DNA of 52,052 nt from NCBI GenBank assembly GCA_016871515.1, contig VHDE01000035.1, positions 1 through 52,052 of the forward strand, given 5' to 3'. A program made the translations under genes and the position numbers. Below are positions 25,963 through 36,668 of this stretch, piece after piece. The notes below the pieces were generated by a model. It saw nothing but the letters and a program-made list of their open reading frames with translations, was not told the DNA's origin and did no database searches. The first letter of the stretch is position 1; each line of letters begins with the position of its first letter. The DNA comes from Verrucomicrobiota bacterium (lineage in GTDB: Bacteria > Verrucomicrobiota > Verrucomicrobiia > Limisphaerales > SIBE01).

Positions 25963-28900
25963 ATGAAATCGCTAAGTCGTTTGATTCGTCGGGTTAATCT
26001 CACGTCGTTTGTCTTTCTCGGTGCATTTTCATTGGTTGGCACGGTCGCTCAGGCTGGGGACAGAGCCCCAGTCGTTGGTGGTAATTCCCCACCGGAGGTG
26101 CGGCTGGTATCGCCGGCAAGCGGTGCGAAATTTAGTGCGTCCGCCACAATTCAATTAATCGCGCAAGGATCGGATCGCGACGGATGGATTCGCACTGTCG
26201 AGTTCTTTGCCAACGAACGCAGTCTCGGCGTGACCACGAATAATCCCCTGAGCGCCTCAGCCATGAACCCATTCCAACTCGCTTGGAACAACGTGCCAGC
26301 CGGTGAATACGCGCTGCACGCGAAAGCCACCGATGATCAAGGAGCAATCGGGATGTCGTCTGCAGTCAAAGTCAGCGTTCTCGCAGAACCGCCGCGCATC
26401 GAGGTGAATGTCGCGGCGATCAAAAGCGAAGCAACCGAAGAGGGCGATTCAAGGTCCCGGACGCTGATCTTTCGTTTTGTGCGGTCTGGATCGCAAGACA
26501 TTGACTTGCCCGTCTTCTATTCGGTTTCAGGAACCGCTAGCATCGGCGAAGATTTTCCGAAACTCACGGGCAATATCACAATCCCGAAAGGCGCCGAGAC
26601 CGCCGATCTGAGTTTCGAAGTAGTGAATGACTTTCTCGCTGAATCGGCAGAAACAGTTGTCGTTCGCGTCGAACCGCCAATCTGCATCGCCATCTTTCCT
26701 CCGCCGCGGGAGTGTTATCTCGTCGGAGCGCGCGCCGAAGCGCGTGCCGTCATCGCGGCCAGCGATCAACCGCCAACCGACCGTCCCATCGTCAGTATCG
26801 GCGCTTCAGTAGCTGAAACAATTGAACCATCTCCGGAAGTTCGCGTGCCACCGGGCCGATTTGTCATCAAACGGAGCGGCGACGTGAGCGCGCCATTGTT
26901 AGTGTGGTTGGAAATAAGCGGCAGCGCCCAAAGCGGAAAGGATTACGAGGCGCTCCCACGAAGTGTGGTGTTCGAGGCCGGCGCGGCTTCGAAGGAAATT
27001 CTTGTGGGGCCCCTCGACGATCAACTAGTTGAAGGTGACGAAACGGTGCTGGCGGAAATTGTGCCAGTGCCACCAACCATCGATACACCTTACCCGACGA
27101 ACTACGCAATCGATCCTCAATCCAAAATCGCGCGCGTCGTGATTCACGACAACGATCGCCTGATCGCGGGTTCCACACTTGAGATTACCTCGCCGAAGGA
27201 TGGAGCAGAATTTCGCGCGCCGGCTTTCGTGCGAATCGAAGCCACCGCGATTGACCCGCTCGGGGACATTCGGCTGGTCGATTTCTACGCTAATCGACAG
27301 TGGATCGGCAAATCGGAGCACCTCACGCGCGACGCGGTTATTCCAGGCCGTCCGCGGCATCACATCTTTGAATGGAAAGATGTCGCGGCTGGGCGTTATG
27401 AGTTGGTGACAAAGGCCAAGGATACCGCGGGCAAGGAAGTCATTTCGAAGCCGGCTCGCATCGCCGTTCTCGGTCCTGACATCCCGGTGGTCAGCATCGA
27501 GGCAACGATCGGAGTGACGGCTGAGCCTGCGCCCCTCTCGCTCGTGCGGCCCGGCCGGTTCACCATCAGCCGGCGTGGCGGCGGCGACGGAACTTTGCCT
27601 ATTTTCTTTGCAATCGGCGGCTCAGCGCTTAACGGCGAAGACTACAAAAAATTAGTGCAGTGGGTGATCATGCCGGGCGGGACAAATCAAGTTCACATCG
27701 ATATTGCCGCGGCCGATGATGCTTTGGTGGAAGGCGACGAAAGCGTCGAGATTAAGCTGACCACTCAGCAGCCGGACGACTTCCCCTTCGCGATGCCCAT
27801 TCGCGAATACGCTATTGATCCGGCTCGCGCCAGTGCGAGCGTTGTGATCCGCGACAACGACACAAAGCCGGGATCAGCGACGACTGAAATCACCGCGCCG
27901 AAAAATGATCAAAAATTCTTCGGCCCGGCCGTGATTGAAATCGCAGCCACCGCCATCGATCCCAAGGGTTACATTTCGCGCGTCGAGTTTTATGCGGCCG
28001 AGGAAAAGATCGGCGTGTCGGAAATTACGTTCATTCGCGCTCCTGACCCAGGAACTCCAATCCATCACAACTTTGCATGGCGCAACCCGCCGCAGGGCGT
28101 GCACCTCCTCACGGCACGTTCGGTAGATTCGGCCGGAGAACGCGTGGTCTCAAAGCCCGTGACCATTACGGTCGAACGCACCGATGGAAGGGCCGTTGTC
28201 TCAGTTGAAGCGACTGATCCGCGGGCTGCCGAATCTGCGAGGCCGGACGCGGTGGTGGACACGGCCACCTTCACGATTCGCCGGATTGCCGGACCGCGCG
28301 ACGTTGAAGTGCCGGTTTATTTCGCGTTAGGAGGAACAGCGCAGAACGGAATCGATTATCAAGCATTGAAGAGTCAGGTCACGCTGCGGGCCGGCGAGGA
28401 AGCGGTGAAAGCTGTCGTCGTTCCAATTTCGGACAAGGCGCTCGAGGGCGAGGAGACGGTTACATTGCGAATAGAAGAACCGATCTGCCCAGCGATCTTT
28501 CCGCCGCCCCCGGCCTGCTATCTGATTGCACGGCCGGGCAGCGCTGCGGCAATGATTAGTGACAGCTCGACGAGTCAATGGCCCATCGTCGCAATTGTCC
28601 GGCCGGCTGCGGGAGCGGAGTTTTCCGGCGACGCCGCGATCGAGATTGTCGCGGAGGCGCGCGATCCAGACGGTTATGTGACGAAAATGGATTTCCTCGC
28701 TGACGGCCGGGTCATCGGCGCACAGATTATTTCCTTTGTCCGACCGCCGCCGCCCGGCGAGACGCAGACATTTCGATTCACTTGGCGCGACCCGATGCCA
28801 GGCCTACACGTGCTGACTGCTCGCGCGACGGATGATCAAGGTGTGATTGGCGTTTCGGCCGCGATCGAAATCAAAGTAAATGCGCCGGACTCTCGCCCGA

Positions 28901-29511
28901 TGTTGAGAGTAACCGCGCGCGATGCTTTGGCGGTCGAACCTAACGCGAATGCGGAACCTAACACAGCAACGTTCGTTATTCATCGCTCTGGCCCAACGGC
29001 TGAGCCATTGTCGGTCAATTATTCACTCCAGGGCACAGCGGAGAACGGCGTTGATTATGAAAAACTCAGCGGCATCGCGACTATTCCGGCAGGAGCCAAG
29101 ACGGTGACAGTGGTGGTGCGCCCACGACCTGACGATCTCGTCGAACGGAGCGAAACTGTCATCCTGCAACTCGAAACCTCACCATTGCCTGGCAATACCA
29201 CCCGATTGCGCCCAACGCACCGGGCTGCGGTGGTCATCCGAGATGGGCTGTCCGCGCGCGCGGCGGGTGAATCGAAATTAGAAACCGAAGCGAAATGCAC
29301 GGTGCTGGCGGATGGATTGCTGCATCTCGCTTTGCCGGGCGAGACGGGTGGAAATTTTCGAGTCGAAGTGACGAGTGATTTCGTAAACTGGGAAACTGTT
29401 TCCAATGCCGTGGCATCGGAAGGCAACGTGCATTTTGTGGATGAGACAGGAAACACTCGGCTCAAGTTCTATCGTGTCGTCCGAGAGGAAGCGACGCCGG
29501 CGGAAGACTAA
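25963..29511 (+). CDS. Large exported Calx-beta / Ig-like repeat protein
   Basis: A 1182-residue protein. The signal peptide is RRVNLTSFVFLGAFSLVGTV, with cleavage near AQAG. Two module types alternate. Ig-like units with 'P..GA.F......I...A.D.DG.I..V.FFA...' occur near 45-140, 398-500, 635-735 and 875-975. Calx-beta units with 'F.I.R.G....L.V.Y...G.A..G.DY..L...V..P.G' occur near 148-265, 275-395, 505-628, 745-865 and 985-1090. DDxLVEGDE and DNDR-type motifs give likely calcium sites. The C-terminus (FRVEVTSDFVNWETVSNAVA...KFYRVV) is a small domain also found at the end of the sugar dehydrogenase. It is probably a cell-surface adhesion or matrix protein. It is monocistronic; the divergent prepilin gene starts 223 bases upstream. 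Confidence 0.85.
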   Translation: MKSLSRLIRRVNLTSFVFLGAFSLVGTVAQAGDRAPVVGGNSPPEVRLVSPASGAKFSASATIQLIAQGSDRDGWIRTVEFFANERSLGVTTNNPLSASAMNPFQLAWNNVPAGEYALHAKATDDQGAIGMSSAVKVSVLAEPPRIEVNVAAIKSEATEEGDSRSRTLIFRFVRSGSQDIDLPVFYSVSGTASIGEDFPKLTGNITIPKGAETADLSFEVVNDFLAESAETVVVRVEPPICIAIFPPPRECYLVGARAEARAVIAASDQPPTDRPIVSIGASVAETIEPSPEVRVPPGRFVIKRSGDVSAPLLVWLEISGSAQSGKDYEALPRSVVFEAGAASKEILVGPLDDQLVEGDETVLAEIVPVPPTIDTPYPTNYAIDPQSKIARVVIHDNDRLIAGSTLEITSPKDGAEFRAPAFVRIEATAIDPLGDIRLVDFYANRQWIGKSEHLTRDAVIPGRPRHHIFEWKDVAAGRYELVTKAKDTAGKEVISKPARIAVLGPDIPVVSIEATIGVTAEPAPLSLVRPGRFTISRRGGGDGTLPIFFAIGGSALNGEDYKKLVQWVIMPGGTNQVHIDIAAADDALVEGDESVEIKLTTQQPDDFPFAMPIREYAIDPARASASVVIRDNDTKPGSATTEITAPKNDQKFFGPAVIEIAATAIDPKGYISRVEFYAAEEKIGVSEITFIRAPDPGTPIHHNFAWRNPPQGVHLLTARSVDSAGERVVSKPVTITVERTDGRAVVSVEATDPRAAESARPDAVVDTATFTIRRIAGPRDVEVPVYFALGGTAQNGIDYQALKSQVTLRAGEEAVKAVVVPISDKALEGEETVTLRIEEPICPAIFPPPPACYLIARPGSAAAMISDSSTSQWPIVAIVRPAAGAEFSGDAAIEIVAEARDPDGYVTKMDFLADGRVIGAQIISFVRPPPPGETQTFRFTWRDPMPGLHVLTARATDDQGVIGVSAAIEIKVNAPDSRPMLRVTARDALAVEPNANAEPNTATFVIHRSGPTAEPLSVNYSLQGTAENGVDYEKLSGIATIPAGAKTVTVVVRPRPDDLVERSETVILQLETSPLPGNTTRLRPTHRAAVVIRDGLSARAAGESKLETEAKCTVLADGLLHLALPGETGGNFRVEVTSDFVNWETVSNAVASEGNVHFVDETGNTRLKFYRVVREEATPAED

Positions 29512-29741
29512 GAATCCGCCAGGGTCGCTGGGTAGTGGTCATTGGCTGTCCCAAGAATTGAGTTTTGGCGCGATAGCGTACTTTGGTCAGCGGCGCCTTG
29601 GGAAGAACAGCGTTTCCCTGCGTTTCTGGAAATCTATATCGCATTACTTCGTGCTGATTATTGCTGGTTCCGTTTCCGATCTTCGGTAAGAGTACGCGTG
29701 ATATGCTTCCACAATTGGACGAGACAAACCATCATCCCGCT

Positions 29742-30662
29742 ATGAACAAACTCATTTTCAACCCTTTTCATCAAGGTGTCCGGGCGGTTGCCCTTGGAGT
29801 AATCGTTGGATTCAACAGCTTGGTTTCGTTGCCAGCGCAAGAAACGGCAACGGCGGCTTTGCAAAAAGCCCTGACCTTTTACGCTTCCTTTGATGGAACC
29901 ACGAACGCGGATTTTGCGTTGGGCGACCCGCAAATCTATACCGCCGGCTCGATGAAACATCCGCGCACTGGTCAACCTGGCTTGCCAGCGTCGGGCGTGG
30001 TTACCCATGTGCCCGGCCAGGGCCGTTTTGGTTCTGCGATGCGGTTTCACAAAAAGGCTTCTGAAATGGTTTTCTTCAAGGCGGAGAAAAATGTCGCCTA
30101 CCAAACGAACAATTGGAGCGGCACGGTTTCGCTTTGGTTGCGCCTCAACCCGCAGATGGAACTCGCGCCTGGTTATTGCGATCCAATTCAGATCACGCCC
30201 CGCGAATGGAATGACGCCGCCTTCTTTGTGGAATTTGAGAAGAAGACAAATTCCATTCCCTTCCGTCTTGGCGCTTATGCGGATTTCAAGGTGTGGAATC
30301 CACAGAATCGAGATTGGAACGCGATCCCCTTTAGCGAGAAGCCGCTCCTGGCCGTCGAAAAGCCGCCCTTTGGAGGAGATCGCTGGACCCATGTCGTCTT
30401 CACGTTCGAGAATTTTAACACGGGCCGGAAGGACGGCGTGGCCAGGCTTTACTTGAATGCGGAACCGCAGGGAGCCCTGACCGATCGCGTGCAGACGTTT
30501 ACCTGGGACACATCGAAAGCGCTTGTGATGCTCGGCTTGAGTTACGTGGGCTTGTATGACGAATTGGCCATTTTCAATCGAGCTCTGACAGCCAGCGAAG
30601 TTAAGGCTCTCCACCAGTTAACTGAAGTCCACCGTCTGTTGCCTCAGTCCAGGTCCCCCTGA
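29742..30662 (+). CDS. LamG-like (concanavalin-fold) exported protein
   Basis: A 306-residue protein. The ATG at 29742 (CCCGCTATG context) gives a signal peptide, GVRAVALGVIVGFNSLVSLP with PAQE. The mature part is a LamG/laminin-G-like jelly roll: FYASFDGTTNADFALGD at the start, GSAMRFHKKASEMVFFKAEK, NNWSGTVSLWLRLNPQ, WTHVVFTFENFNTG, and the typical end YDELAIFNRALTASEVKALH. It probably binds carbohydrate or serves as a surface module; no catalytic motif is visible. It lies 230 bases after the Calx-beta gene on the same strand. Confidence 0.82.
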   Translation: MNKLIFNPFHQGVRAVALGVIVGFNSLVSLPAQETATAALQKALTFYASFDGTTNADFALGDPQIYTAGSMKHPRTGQPGLPASGVVTHVPGQGRFGSAMRFHKKASEMVFFKAEKNVAYQTNNWSGTVSLWLRLNPQMELAPGYCDPIQITPREWNDAAFFVEFEKKTNSIPFRLGAYADFKVWNPQNRDWNAIPFSEKPLLAVEKPPFGGDRWTHVVFTFENFNTGRKDGVARLYLNAEPQGALTDRVQTFTWDTSKALVMLGLSYVGLYDELAIFNRALTASEVKALHQLTEVHRLLPQSRSP

Positions 30663-30916
30663 ACTTGATCGTCCAAACGCCGACAGGTCTTGGAGTGCGG
30701 CGATGGAGTCTAGGCTGAGCAATCGCCGCTGTGGCGTGAAAGAGCCCGGGACGTGTCCCGAACTGCGTAGCGTTTTCGGAAGTGCGGACGCCAAAGCGGT
30801 ACTGCGCAGACTCCGTCACAAAATCATCAAATCCCGCAACCCGCAGACTGGAAAGTGCTGCGCTACGCCCGTCCGACCACCCAAATCGCAAATCCAAAAT
30901 CCAACGCAACCGAGGT

Positions 30917-33900
30917 TCACTTCAACGTCGAAAGGAACTCGACCAGATCGCGCAGGTCGCGTTTGCTAATCAACTCCCCCACCCCTTCGGGCATACCGGA
31001 ACCGCCCTGCCGGCGCGTCTCAACATCCTTTTTCGCAATGGTGACTGGTCCATTCACCTCCGTGGAATTGAGGACCAACTCCGTTTCAGTTTCAGATTTG
31101 ACAGTTCCCGCGTGAGCATCACCGTTCTTAAGCAAAACCATCGTGTTTTCGTATCCGGGCGCGATCTGTTTGTTTGGAGCGATGATCGATTCGAGGAGAT
31201 ACTCACGCGTGCGGGCAGCCAGTGTTTTGTCGAGCGGCGGACCGGCTTCGCCACCTTCGCCGCCAACTTTATGACAGCGTGCGCACGAGGCCTCGGCTTT
31301 CTCAAAGAAGATTTCTCTTCCTGCGGCAGCGTTTCCGCCTTCGAGCGTTTCGACGAACTGTGCAATTTCGTTCGTGCCGCGCGACTTCTCGAAACGAGCG
31401 AGCTTCTCGACGATGTCGGGAGTCTTGCGTTTGCCGGCCGATTCAACCAGCTCCAATTGCAACGGCATTGGAACGGTTCCCGCCACGAGCTTGTCCATCC
31501 ATTCAGCCATGACTTTGTCGGCGGTCGCGTTCGACATTTCACCAAGCGCCAGCAGGGCCGATTGCTTTTCTGCAACCGTCCCAGACTGTAGAGCCGATGC
31601 CAGACGCTCGGCGCCCGACTCCGGATTCAACTTGGCGAGCAGGCGAACGGCTTCCATGCGCAACGTTTCGTGCTCGCTTTCGGCGGCCAGTTTCAAGAGT
31701 TCCGGCAAAAGAGAATGGTTGAGAGCCGTTAACGCTCGCAGCGCTTCACTGCGGACCTTCGCCTGCGCGCTGGGAGCCTTGGCCAGCGCGATCAAGGCAT
31801 CGGACGCTTCTGAGAGTCGGTATTGTCCGGCCAGACGCGCCGCGACGGTTTGAATCTTATCTGAAGAAGTCGTCAGCAACTCAGCAAGAACTGGCCGCAG
31901 TGCCTCGACCGCCGCGCTCGCATCCCGCTCCGAGATAAGTCGCCATAGGCCTGTCACGCGGTCGCGGCCCGAGGGCTTGGCCCAGTTTCCGAGAACCTCC
32001 AATGCTTCAACGCGGTTCCCTTCGGGAACAGTGTCTCGAACCGAAAGCATGGCCAAGGCCTGCGCAGACGCCGCGTCGCCGATCCGATAGTTCGCGTTGA
32101 TCACGCGCCGCAGCAATGGCCCGGATGCAATGGGCTGGCGCGCCAGGGCCGCTAGATCGGGAAGCGCGTCGGCAATCGGCAAGTCGTAAATCGCGCGGGC
32201 CGCTTCAAGAACAACACGCGGTTCCGGGTCCTGAAGAAACTTCGCAACCTCTGGACTTTCGAGCCGCCGCAAGGCAAGCAACGCTGCCAAGCGGACAGAC
32301 GAAGCGTTGTCTTTGGCGGCGCGTTTCAGCGCAGCAGTGTCACGCATCCAGGAAAGAGCCATCACACTGGCATGGCGCAGATACGCATCTTGATCCGCGT
32401 TGCGGCGCAGCATTGCGACGACCGGTTCCGCGGAACTCCTGCCGCCAAGTTTTCCGAGAGCCATCGTGGCAAAGAATTGAACACGCGGATGCTGCGCGTC
32501 TTCGGTGAGTCTCGCGAGAGACCGGCGGGCAGGAGCATAAGGAGAATCCGTCAGCACTTTTGCGGCTTGTGCGCGGACTTCCGCATCGGAGTCCTTCAAC
32601 AGGGTGACCATCGGTTTCAGCGCATCCGACTTCAGTGGTGTCTCCCCATGGCGCTGGCCGGATCGCGCAATTTGGCCCAGGCCCCAAATGGCATGCAGGC
32701 GGGCCAGTTGATTGGTCTTCTTGCGTGCGACTTGCGCCAATGGTGCAATCGATTTCGAACCGCGAGCCGCCAACTCGAATTGCGCTTCCTGGCGGACTCG
32801 CTGATCGGGCCACGACAACAGCTGAATGAGTTCATTGGGCGTTCGCCGCTCGAACCCGTGCGCCATCAAATCTCGCGTGTGACTCACGAGTGAGTTCGAT
32901 CGCTGCTGCGGATGATACATCCGATAGATGCGGCCTTTGCCTGTCTTCCCCCAACCCTCGACCCAGTCTGAAATGTAAAGCGCGCCGTCCATGCCGAATT
33001 CGACATCCGTCGCGAGGATTTGTGAAATGAACCGTTTTCCGTCAACGACTTCAAAGGCGGCCCCTTTCGGCTTCAGCGCGAACGAATGAACCAGACTCGA
33101 CGCCGGCGTTCCCCGAAAATCGCACATGAAAAAATGATGGGCATATTCCGCTGGCAAACCCGGGCCTGGATTGAACGTCAATCCGGATGGGCCATTGGCC
33201 AGGTTGGCCAACGGCGGCACGATGAAGGCGGGCTGCTCATCATTTTGGGGATGCCACATTTTCTCGGCGTTCCACGGTCCGCGCGAGACGGGCGAAGTAA
33301 TGAATTGCCAGCCGATGCGCCAGCCGCTGTCGCCGCCTTCCACGAGATAAACCCAGCGCGCCTGGTCGCCGCCGTCCGAGTTGTTATCGCCGGTAAATAG
33401 ATTGCCGTATTGGTCGAAGGCCAGTTCCTGCGGATTGCGCAAGCCCGTGGCAAAAATCTCCAGATCAGAGCCGTCGAGATTGCAACGCAAAACCGCCCCG
33501 CCTTCGGGTGACGAAACCCGCTTCCCTTCCTTGGTCAACACATTCAAGCCTCGGTCACCGATGCTGAAGTAGAGCCTTCCATCCGGACCAATCCGGAGTC
33601 CATGCAGGTCATGGCCATAGAATCCGAAACGCACGGCGTAACCATGTTGCAAGGGCTGGCGCGTCTCCGCTTTTCCGTCGCCATTGACATCCCGCAAATG
33701 CCAAAGGTCGGGAATGCAGGCAAACCAGACTTCCGATTTGCGGGCGAGCACGCCAGCCGCGATCCCCGCGGTCAGATCATTGAAGCCATCGGCGAAGACC
33801 GTGGACTTGTCGGCCTTGCCATCGCGATCCGTGTCTTCGACCAGGCTGATCCGCTCGGTTTCGGACGTCATGAATCTAGGATCGAGATATTTTTCTATGA

Positions 33901-34246
33901 GCTTGCGGAATTGCGCCGTATTCGTGCTGGCGAGTTCTTCATCAAGCCACGTCATGTGGCCGCGAATGTCAGTGACTTGGCTGCCCACGCGAAATGATTC
34001 AGCGATGTAAAATCGGTTCTTTTCATCAATCGCGAAAGCGACCGGATGCGCAAACATCGGTTCTGCGGCAAACAATTCCACCTTGAAGTCAGGCGGAACT
34101 TGAAATCGCTTCAGAGCAAGTTCAGCTTCGTTGGACGCGGGCGCAACTCGAGGCACATTCGCTTTTGGCGCAGTTAGTTCAGCGGCGGAAATATGAGCGG
34201 CTGCCAATCCCGCCAGAAAGATCATGGGAAATCGAATACATTGCAT
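30917..34246 (-). CDS. PVC-type heme-binding propeller/HEAT protein 1
   Basis: A 1109-residue exported protein. The signal is CIRFPMIFLAGLAAAHISAA. Residues 45-480 form the NHL-like propeller typical of 'membrane-bound dehydrogenase' proteins of Planctomycetes and Verrucomicrobia (FKVELFAAEPMFAHPVAFAI, IGPDGRLYFSIGDRG, FATGLRNPQELAFDQYGNLF, DNNSDGGDQARW). Residues about 490-950 are HEAT repeats. Near 989 lies one heme site (SCARCHKVGG), and the conserved ending LLESIIAPNKQIAPGYEN...MPEGV follows. A role in periplasmic electron transfer or sugar oxidation is assumed for the family but not proven. A second Met at residue 8 is an alternative start. Confidence 0.88.
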   Translation of the reverse strand: MQCIRFPMIFLAGLAAAHISAAELTAPKANVPRVAPASNEAELALKRFQVPPDFKVELFAAEPMFAHPVAFAIDEKNRFYIAESFRVGSQVTDIRGHMTWLDEELASTNTAQFRKLIEKYLDPRFMTSETERISLVEDTDRDGKADKSTVFADGFNDLTAGIAAGVLARKSEVWFACIPDLWHLRDVNGDGKAETRQPLQHGYAVRFGFYGHDLHGLRIGPDGRLYFSIGDRGLNVLTKEGKRVSSPEGGAVLRCNLDGSDLEIFATGLRNPQELAFDQYGNLFTGDNNSDGGDQARWVYLVEGGDSGWRIGWQFITSPVSRGPWNAEKMWHPQNDEQPAFIVPPLANLANGPSGLTFNPGPGLPAEYAHHFFMCDFRGTPASSLVHSFALKPKGAAFEVVDGKRFISQILATDVEFGMDGALYISDWVEGWGKTGKGRIYRMYHPQQRSNSLVSHTRDLMAHGFERRTPNELIQLLSWPDQRVRQEAQFELAARGSKSIAPLAQVARKKTNQLARLHAIWGLGQIARSGQRHGETPLKSDALKPMVTLLKDSDAEVRAQAAKVLTDSPYAPARRSLARLTEDAQHPRVQFFATMALGKLGGRSSAEPVVAMLRRNADQDAYLRHASVMALSWMRDTAALKRAAKDNASSVRLAALLALRRLESPEVAKFLQDPEPRVVLEAARAIYDLPIADALPDLAALARQPIASGPLLRRVINANYRIGDAASAQALAMLSVRDTVPEGNRVEALEVLGNWAKPSGRDRVTGLWRLISERDASAAVEALRPVLAELLTTSSDKIQTVAARLAGQYRLSEASDALIALAKAPSAQAKVRSEALRALTALNHSLLPELLKLAAESEHETLRMEAVRLLAKLNPESGAERLASALQSGTVAEKQSALLALGEMSNATADKVMAEWMDKLVAGTVPMPLQLELVESAGKRKTPDIVEKLARFEKSRGTNEIAQFVETLEGGNAAAGREIFFEKAEASCARCHKVGGEGGEAGPPLDKTLAARTREYLLESIIAPNKQIAPGYENTMVLLKNGDAHAGTVKSETETELVLNSTEVNGPVTIAKKDVETRRQGGSGMPEGVGELISKRDLRDLVEFLSTLK

Positions 34247-34339
34247 GGGAACGGATTTTACTCAGAGAAAAGAAAGTTGGCCACAGCTCACTTCAGCGCT
34301 GGTCGCTAAAGATCAAAGCGGCAGAGGGCAGTTGCAGTC

Positions 34340-34455
34340 CCCTCTCCCCATCCGATGGGGAGAGGGAAGAGAGCTTTTGCAAACAGTCAAGGTCTGATGG
34401 CGAAGCGCGCACAACACTAACGTCTTTTCCCTCGCCCCATCGGATGGGGAGAGGG
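34340..34455. repeat. Palindromic repeat family F, two copies
   Basis: CCCTCTCCCCATCCGATGGG followed by GAGAGGG (34340-34366) is a self-complementary 27-mer, and 34429-34455 is a near-identical second copy. A related copy is at 38330-38356 and a more distant one at 6536-6577. Confidence 0.8.
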
Positions 34456-34548
34456 TTAGGGAGAGGGGCAACATTCACCTTGCTATTGGGAAGATTTTCA
34501 ATCTGCAGCGCTCACGCGCAATCCTACGCGCTGGACAAATGCGAACAC

Positions 34549-34607
34549 GCTGCCGACTGCAAGTCGGCGATACAGCAGAGTGAAACTCTGCGTTACGAGG
34601 AAGGCAT
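34549..34607. repeat. Repeat family E, left copy flanking the S9 peptidase gene
   Basis: The 31 bases 34549-34579 (GCTGCCGACTGCAAGTCGGC...) are the exact reverse complement of 36697-36727. A further matching block, TTACGAGGAAGGCAT (34593-34607), mirrors ATGCCTTCCTCGTAG at 36669-36683. GCCGACTGCAAGTCGGC is itself a hairpin. Confidence 0.85.
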
Positions 34608-34693
34608 TCGCGTCTAGAGCCAAATTGGATGCGGCGCCATCCAATCCAACAAACCCATTGCTACCGGCTGGCCTCTTGCATACCGTCGGCTCC

Positions 34694-36601
34694 ATGAGGA
34701 ACAAAGACACTTTTATCGGCACTTGCCTGATCTTGCTCTGCGGATGCGCGGCGCATCAAAACGTTCACGATCGATCCGGCAGGGAACGCCCGACGCGAGA
34801 GTACACCATTGACGATTTCATGGACACGACGCGCATTTCCGGCGCGTCGTTTTCCGCGGATGAATCAGCCATTTTAGTTTCATCGGACGAATCCGGCATC
34901 CCGAACGCCTATTCGATTTCGATTCAGACCGCTCAGCGCACGCCCATCACAACTTCGACGAACGAAAGCACCTTCGCAGTATCGTGCTTTCCCAAAGACA
35001 ATCGTGTGCTCTTCACTCGTGATCGCGGCGGCGACGAACACAATCACATCTTCTTGCGCGAATCCGATGGCCGCGAGCGCGATCTGACGCCAGGCCAAAA
35101 GCTGAAGGCCACCTTCGCCGGTTGGACCCGTGATGATCGCGCGTTTTACGTGCAGACAAATGAACGCGACAATCGCTTTTTCGATCTGTATCGCATGGAC
35201 GCCAGTTCGTTCGAACGAACGCTCATCTATCAAGACACAACCGGTTATCAGTTTGGCGACATCTCAGGCGACGCCCAGTGGGTCGCTTTCGAAAAACCAA
35301 ACACAACTTCCGATAGCGACATCTACCTTTATCACGTTCCGACCAAGGCGATGAAGCACATCACGCCCCATAAAGAAACGGCGACTTACGAAGTGGCTGC
35401 GTTCGATCGCGCATCGCGCTGGCTCTATTACCTCACCAACGATGGCGCAGAATTTACGCGCGTCCGCCGCTATGAACTGGCCACGGGCAAGAATGAAGAT
35501 ATCGAGAAGACCGATTGGGACATCATCTTCACCTACTTCTCTCACAACGGCAAATATCGCGTTACGGGCATTAACGAAGACGCTCGCACCGTGATCAAAG
35601 TTTACGAACATGCGACCGGCAACGCGGTTCCTCTTCCGAAGCTGCCGGACGGCGAAATTACCGCAGTCAACATTTCCCGCAGCGAAAATCTGATGGCCTT
35701 TTACGTCAACAGCGACCGCTTTCCGAGCAACCTTCACGTCTATGACTTCCGCACCAGCACGGTTAAGAAGCTCACGGATGCCTTAACGAAAAAAATCGAT
35801 CCGAACGATCTCGTCATTTCCGATGTCGTGCGCTTCAAATCGTTCGACGGCCTCGCCATCCCGAACATCTTGTACAAACCCCACCAAGCCTCCGCGAAAA
35901 ACAAAGCGCCTGCTCTGGTCTGGGTGCATGGCGGCCCTGGCGGTCAAACGCGCAAAGGCTACAGCGCGCAGATTCAATACCTCGTCAATCACGGTTACGT
36001 CGTCCTCGGCATCAACAACCGTGGCAGCTCCGGTTACGGCAAAACCTTTTTCACCGCCGATGACCAAAAGCACGGACGCGAACCGCTCTGGGATTGCGTC
36101 GAAGCCAAGAAGTATTTGGCTGCGCTGTCCTACGTCGATCCGAACCGTATCGGGATTATCGGCGGCAGCTACGGCGGTTACATGGTCCTCGCAGCGCTCG
36201 CCTTCCAACCGGATGTTTTCAACGCTGGCGTCGATATCTTTGGGGTTGCTAATTGGCTGCGCACACTCGAAAACATGCCGCCGTGGTGGGAGTCGTTCAA
36301 AAAGGCGCTTTATCAGGAAATGGGCGACCCCTCAAAAGATCGTGAGATGTTGCGCGCGGTATCGCCGGTGTTTCACGCCGACAAAATCCGCAAGCCGCTG
36401 CTGGTCCTTCAAGGCGCCAACGATCCGCGCGTGCTCAAAGCCGAATCTGACGACATCGTCGCGGCCGTGAAAAAGAATGGTGTTCCGGTGGAATACATCG
36501 TTTTCGACGACGAAGGCCACGGTTTCTCGAAGAAGAAGAATCAACTCACTGGATATCGCGCGACCTTGGAATTCCTGGACAAATATCTAAAGGCCCGCTG
36601 A
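34694..36601 (+). CDS. S9 family (prolyl oligopeptidase-like) serine peptidase, lipoprotein
   Basis: A 635-residue protein. The ATG at 34694 starts a lipoprotein-like signal ([18 protein letters not shown], Cys18). Residues about 35-360 are a beta-propeller ([54 protein letters not shown]). Residues 375-635 are the alpha/beta hydrolase domain. Oxyanion HGGPGG is near 415, nucleophile Ser492 in GGSYGGYMV, acid Asp577 in GANDPRV and base His609 in DEGHGF. It should cleave short peptides, like dipeptidyl- or acylaminoacyl-peptidases, at the periplasmic face. The gene is exactly bracketed by the family E inverted repeats. Confidence 0.93.
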   Translation: MRNKDTFIGTCLILLCGCAAHQNVHDRSGRERPTREYTIDDFMDTTRISGASFSADESAILVSSDESGIPNAYSISIQTAQRTPITTSTNESTFAVSCFPKDNRVLFTRDRGGDEHNHIFLRESDGRERDLTPGQKLKATFAGWTRDDRAFYVQTNERDNRFFDLYRMDASSFERTLIYQDTTGYQFGDISGDAQWVAFEKPNTTSDSDIYLYHVPTKAMKHITPHKETATYEVAAFDRASRWLYYLTNDGAEFTRVRRYELATGKNEDIEKTDWDIIFTYFSHNGKYRVTGINEDARTVIKVYEHATGNAVPLPKLPDGEITAVNISRSENLMAFYVNSDRFPSNLHVYDFRTSTVKKLTDALTKKIDPNDLVISDVVRFKSFDGLAIPNILYKPHQASAKNKAPALVWVHGGPGGQTRKGYSAQIQYLVNHGYVVLGINNRGSSGYGKTFFTADDQKHGREPLWDCVEAKKYLAALSYVDPNRIGIIGGSYGGYMVLAALAFQPDVFNAGVDIFGVANWLRTLENMPPWWESFKKALYQEMGDPSKDREMLRAVSPVFHADKIRKPLLVLQGANDPRVLKAESDDIVAAVKKNGVPVEYIVFDDEGHGFSKKKNQLTGYRATLEFLDKYLKAR

Positions 36602-36668
36602 ACATCTTTCGGTCGAAAGCTGATCGTAGCAGCGGAGCGCGCCCGCCACCGTTGCTTCCGAGGGTGAG

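Larger units (their letters stand above)
34247..34693. other. Intergenic region with two repeat families
   Basis: No gene is seen between the divergent heme-protein and peptidase genes. It holds two CCCTCTCCCC...GGGGAGAGGG palindromes (34340-34366 and 34429-34455) and the left family E arm (34549-34607). Confidence 0.5.

Noticed and set aside
29658-30614. 318-residue minus-strand open frame
   Set aside because: It is antisense to the LamG-like gene, which has a signal peptide and recognisable jelly-roll blocks.
30663-30916. Possible small gene between the LamG and heme-protein genes
   Set aside because: The only frames are Arg-rich readings of repeat fragments and genome-typical CAAATCGCAAATCCAAAATC sequence.
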